Source of the DNA: Platerodrilus igneus
Lineage: Eukaryota > Arthropoda > Insecta > Coleoptera > Lycidae
Direction: 5' to 3'
Length of the DNA: 64,000 nucleotides
NCBI GenBank assembly: GCA_036346225.1
Contig: JARFIW010000668.1
Coordinates: 2,811,001 to 2,875,000 of the forward strand
Part shown: positions 63,194-64,000 of the stretch, piece by piece
Layout: every line of letters begins with the position of its first letter
Position numbering within the stretch: the first letter of the stretch is position 1
Notes under the pieces: model-generated
Database searches by the model: none
What the model saw: the letters and a program-made list of their open reading frames with translations, nothing else
Told to the model about the DNA's origin: nothing
Translations under genes and position numbers: made by a program

Positions 63194-64000
63194 ATGGCTG
63201 ACAGTGATCAGCATGCATTTAACAGTTCTAACAATAGTTGTAATTATTGTGGTAAAAAAGTAGTAAACAAATATTATAGTTGTGTTACTTGTGATGTTAA
63301 AGTTCATCCTTCATGTAGTGACCGAAAAGGATCAGTTATTTTAAGTAAAGATGGTAATAAAATATATTATTGTGCTGAGTGCTCTGATAATGGTAATGAC
63401 AGTGTTGATAATATTGTTAGCAACAATAATTTGGATACTGGTATTACTGGTCAGGATAGTGTAAATTATCTACCACAAAATAATAGCCAGGATATTATTA
63501 CTTTTCTCAAAAGTGAAGAATTTGACAAACTTATTAGAAGTATGGTTCTAGCTTCAACTGTGCATCTACATGATGAGATTAAAGAACTAAGAGAGGCAGT
63601 CTTCAAATTGAGAAGCAGTAATGTTGATCTGATAAAGCTACTAACAAATGGTCAACAAATTACTAATTTAGCTAAAGATAAAGTTACTACCAATCCAGAA
63701 GTTAACACCTTGAGTGATAATCAACTATTGCAACAGGTGGAATACAAACAAGGTCATAACATAAAGGATAGCATTAAAACAAGTACAGAATCAGGTGTTC
63801 ACATGGTCCCTGATAAAATTTCATCTATATCAAAACCAATTATAAATTCTACTGATAATAAGAATAACAAAAACAATAACAACAATAAAAGCACTATCTC
63901 AAACATTCGAACAACCAAAAAAGAATTAATAATTGGTACTGCCACAGTTTGTGCCTCTACATCTAACGGTGAGTCCACCAGAGCTGAGTACTTCAGTACA
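63194..64000 (+). CDS. Intact LINE ORF1 protein with PHD finger, runs off the window
   Basis: ATG at 63194 opens 269 codons without a stop to the last base. The N-terminus has a PHD finger: CNYCGKK, CVTCDVKVHPSC, and CAEC (C4HC3 pattern). A helical, heptad-rich segment follows (VHLHDEIKELREAVFKLRSS), then a low-complexity N/K/S-rich linker and ELIIGTATV, which resembles the start of the RNA-binding domain in Jockey/CR1-group ORF1 (often IxGTxxxxxL). ORF1 would bind LINE RNA in the cytoplasm and nucleus. A 269-codon stop-free run in such AT-rich DNA indicates a young, perhaps still functional copy. ORF2 should lie to the right of the window. Confidence 0.9.
   Translation, partial: MADSDQHAFNSSNNSCNYCGKKVVNKYYSCVTCDVKVHPSCSDRKGSVILSKDGNKIYYCAECSDNGNDSVDNIVSNNNLDTGITGQDSVNYLPQNNSQDIITFLKSEEFDKLIRSMVLASTVHLHDEIKELREAVFKLRSSNVDLIKLLTNGQQITNLAKDKVTTNPEVNTLSDNQLLQQVEYKQGHNIKDSIKTSTESGVHMVPDKISSISKPIINSTDNKNNKNNNNNKSTISNIRTTKKELIIGTATVCASTSNGESTRAEYFST

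Noticed and set aside
1..64000. Search for tRNA genes, rRNA, bacterial-type operons or terminators
   Set aside because: No tRNA B-box/A-box pair with a cloverleaf, no rRNA blocks and no bacterial gene organisation were seen by eye.

Overview
The window looks like AT-rich, gene-poor insect (arthropod) chromosomal DNA that is almost entirely transposon-derived. The pointers are a P-element/THAP9-type transposase with short introns, a Mag/CsRN1-like Gypsy element, RTE and Jockey/CR1-group LINEs whose ORF1 carries a PHD finger, and two hAT families. I cannot place it to order with confidence. No complete host gene, tRNA, rRNA or CRISPR array is visible. The only host-gene hints are a short signal-peptide-like first exon (43040-43123), a possible terminal exon with one membrane segment (34601-34809), and a weak 5' exon candidate near 33261.

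Layout. (i) 1-18733 is a tandem segmental duplication of about 10.85 kb. Unit 2 is 7880-18733; unit 1 ends at 7879 and starts left of the window. Each unit holds a minus-strand RTE LINE, RTE fragments, a minus-strand Jockey-like LINE split by a non-autonomous hAT element, and plus-strand RTE 3' modules. (ii) 18734-23000 is mostly unassigned AT-rich sequence with a 0.56-kb direct-repeat pair, a (TA)n run and an island of degenerate CTCGAGT repeats. (iii) 23216-26700 is a P-element transposase with a THAP exon, two small exons and a catalytic exon, damaged by two frameshifts and a LINE insertion (26707-29115). (iv) 29116-37000 is sparse: three foldback elements, a THAP fragment and a zinc-ribbon micro-ORF. 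(v) 37008-41960 is a decayed Gypsy gag-pol hit three times by LTR-like insertions in one orientation. (vi) 42031-42511 is a TA-flanked MITE with 32-bp inverted repeats. (vii) 44160-50972 holds Jockey/CR1-group LINEs on the plus strand, LINE Y nested in LINE X. (viii) 50973-62102 is one minus-strand RTE copy containing LINE Z, which contains a 5-kb hAT transposon, which in turn seems to hold an LTR fragment. (ix) A solo LTR (62103-62878) is followed by an intact, open LINE ORF1 that runs off the right edge (63194-64000).

These sequences do not work together as a pathway; they record successive insertions. Relative ages can be read from nesting: the hAT in the Jockey copy predates the tandem duplication; the RTE at 50973-62102 predates LINE Z, which predates its hAT. 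I found no convincing new cellular system. The most informative points are the duplication with its patchy sequence identity, the recurring composite RTE 3' end, the cluster of LTR insertions in one Gypsy pol gene, the phase-consistent paralogous mini-exons of the P element, and the intact ORF1 at the right edge.
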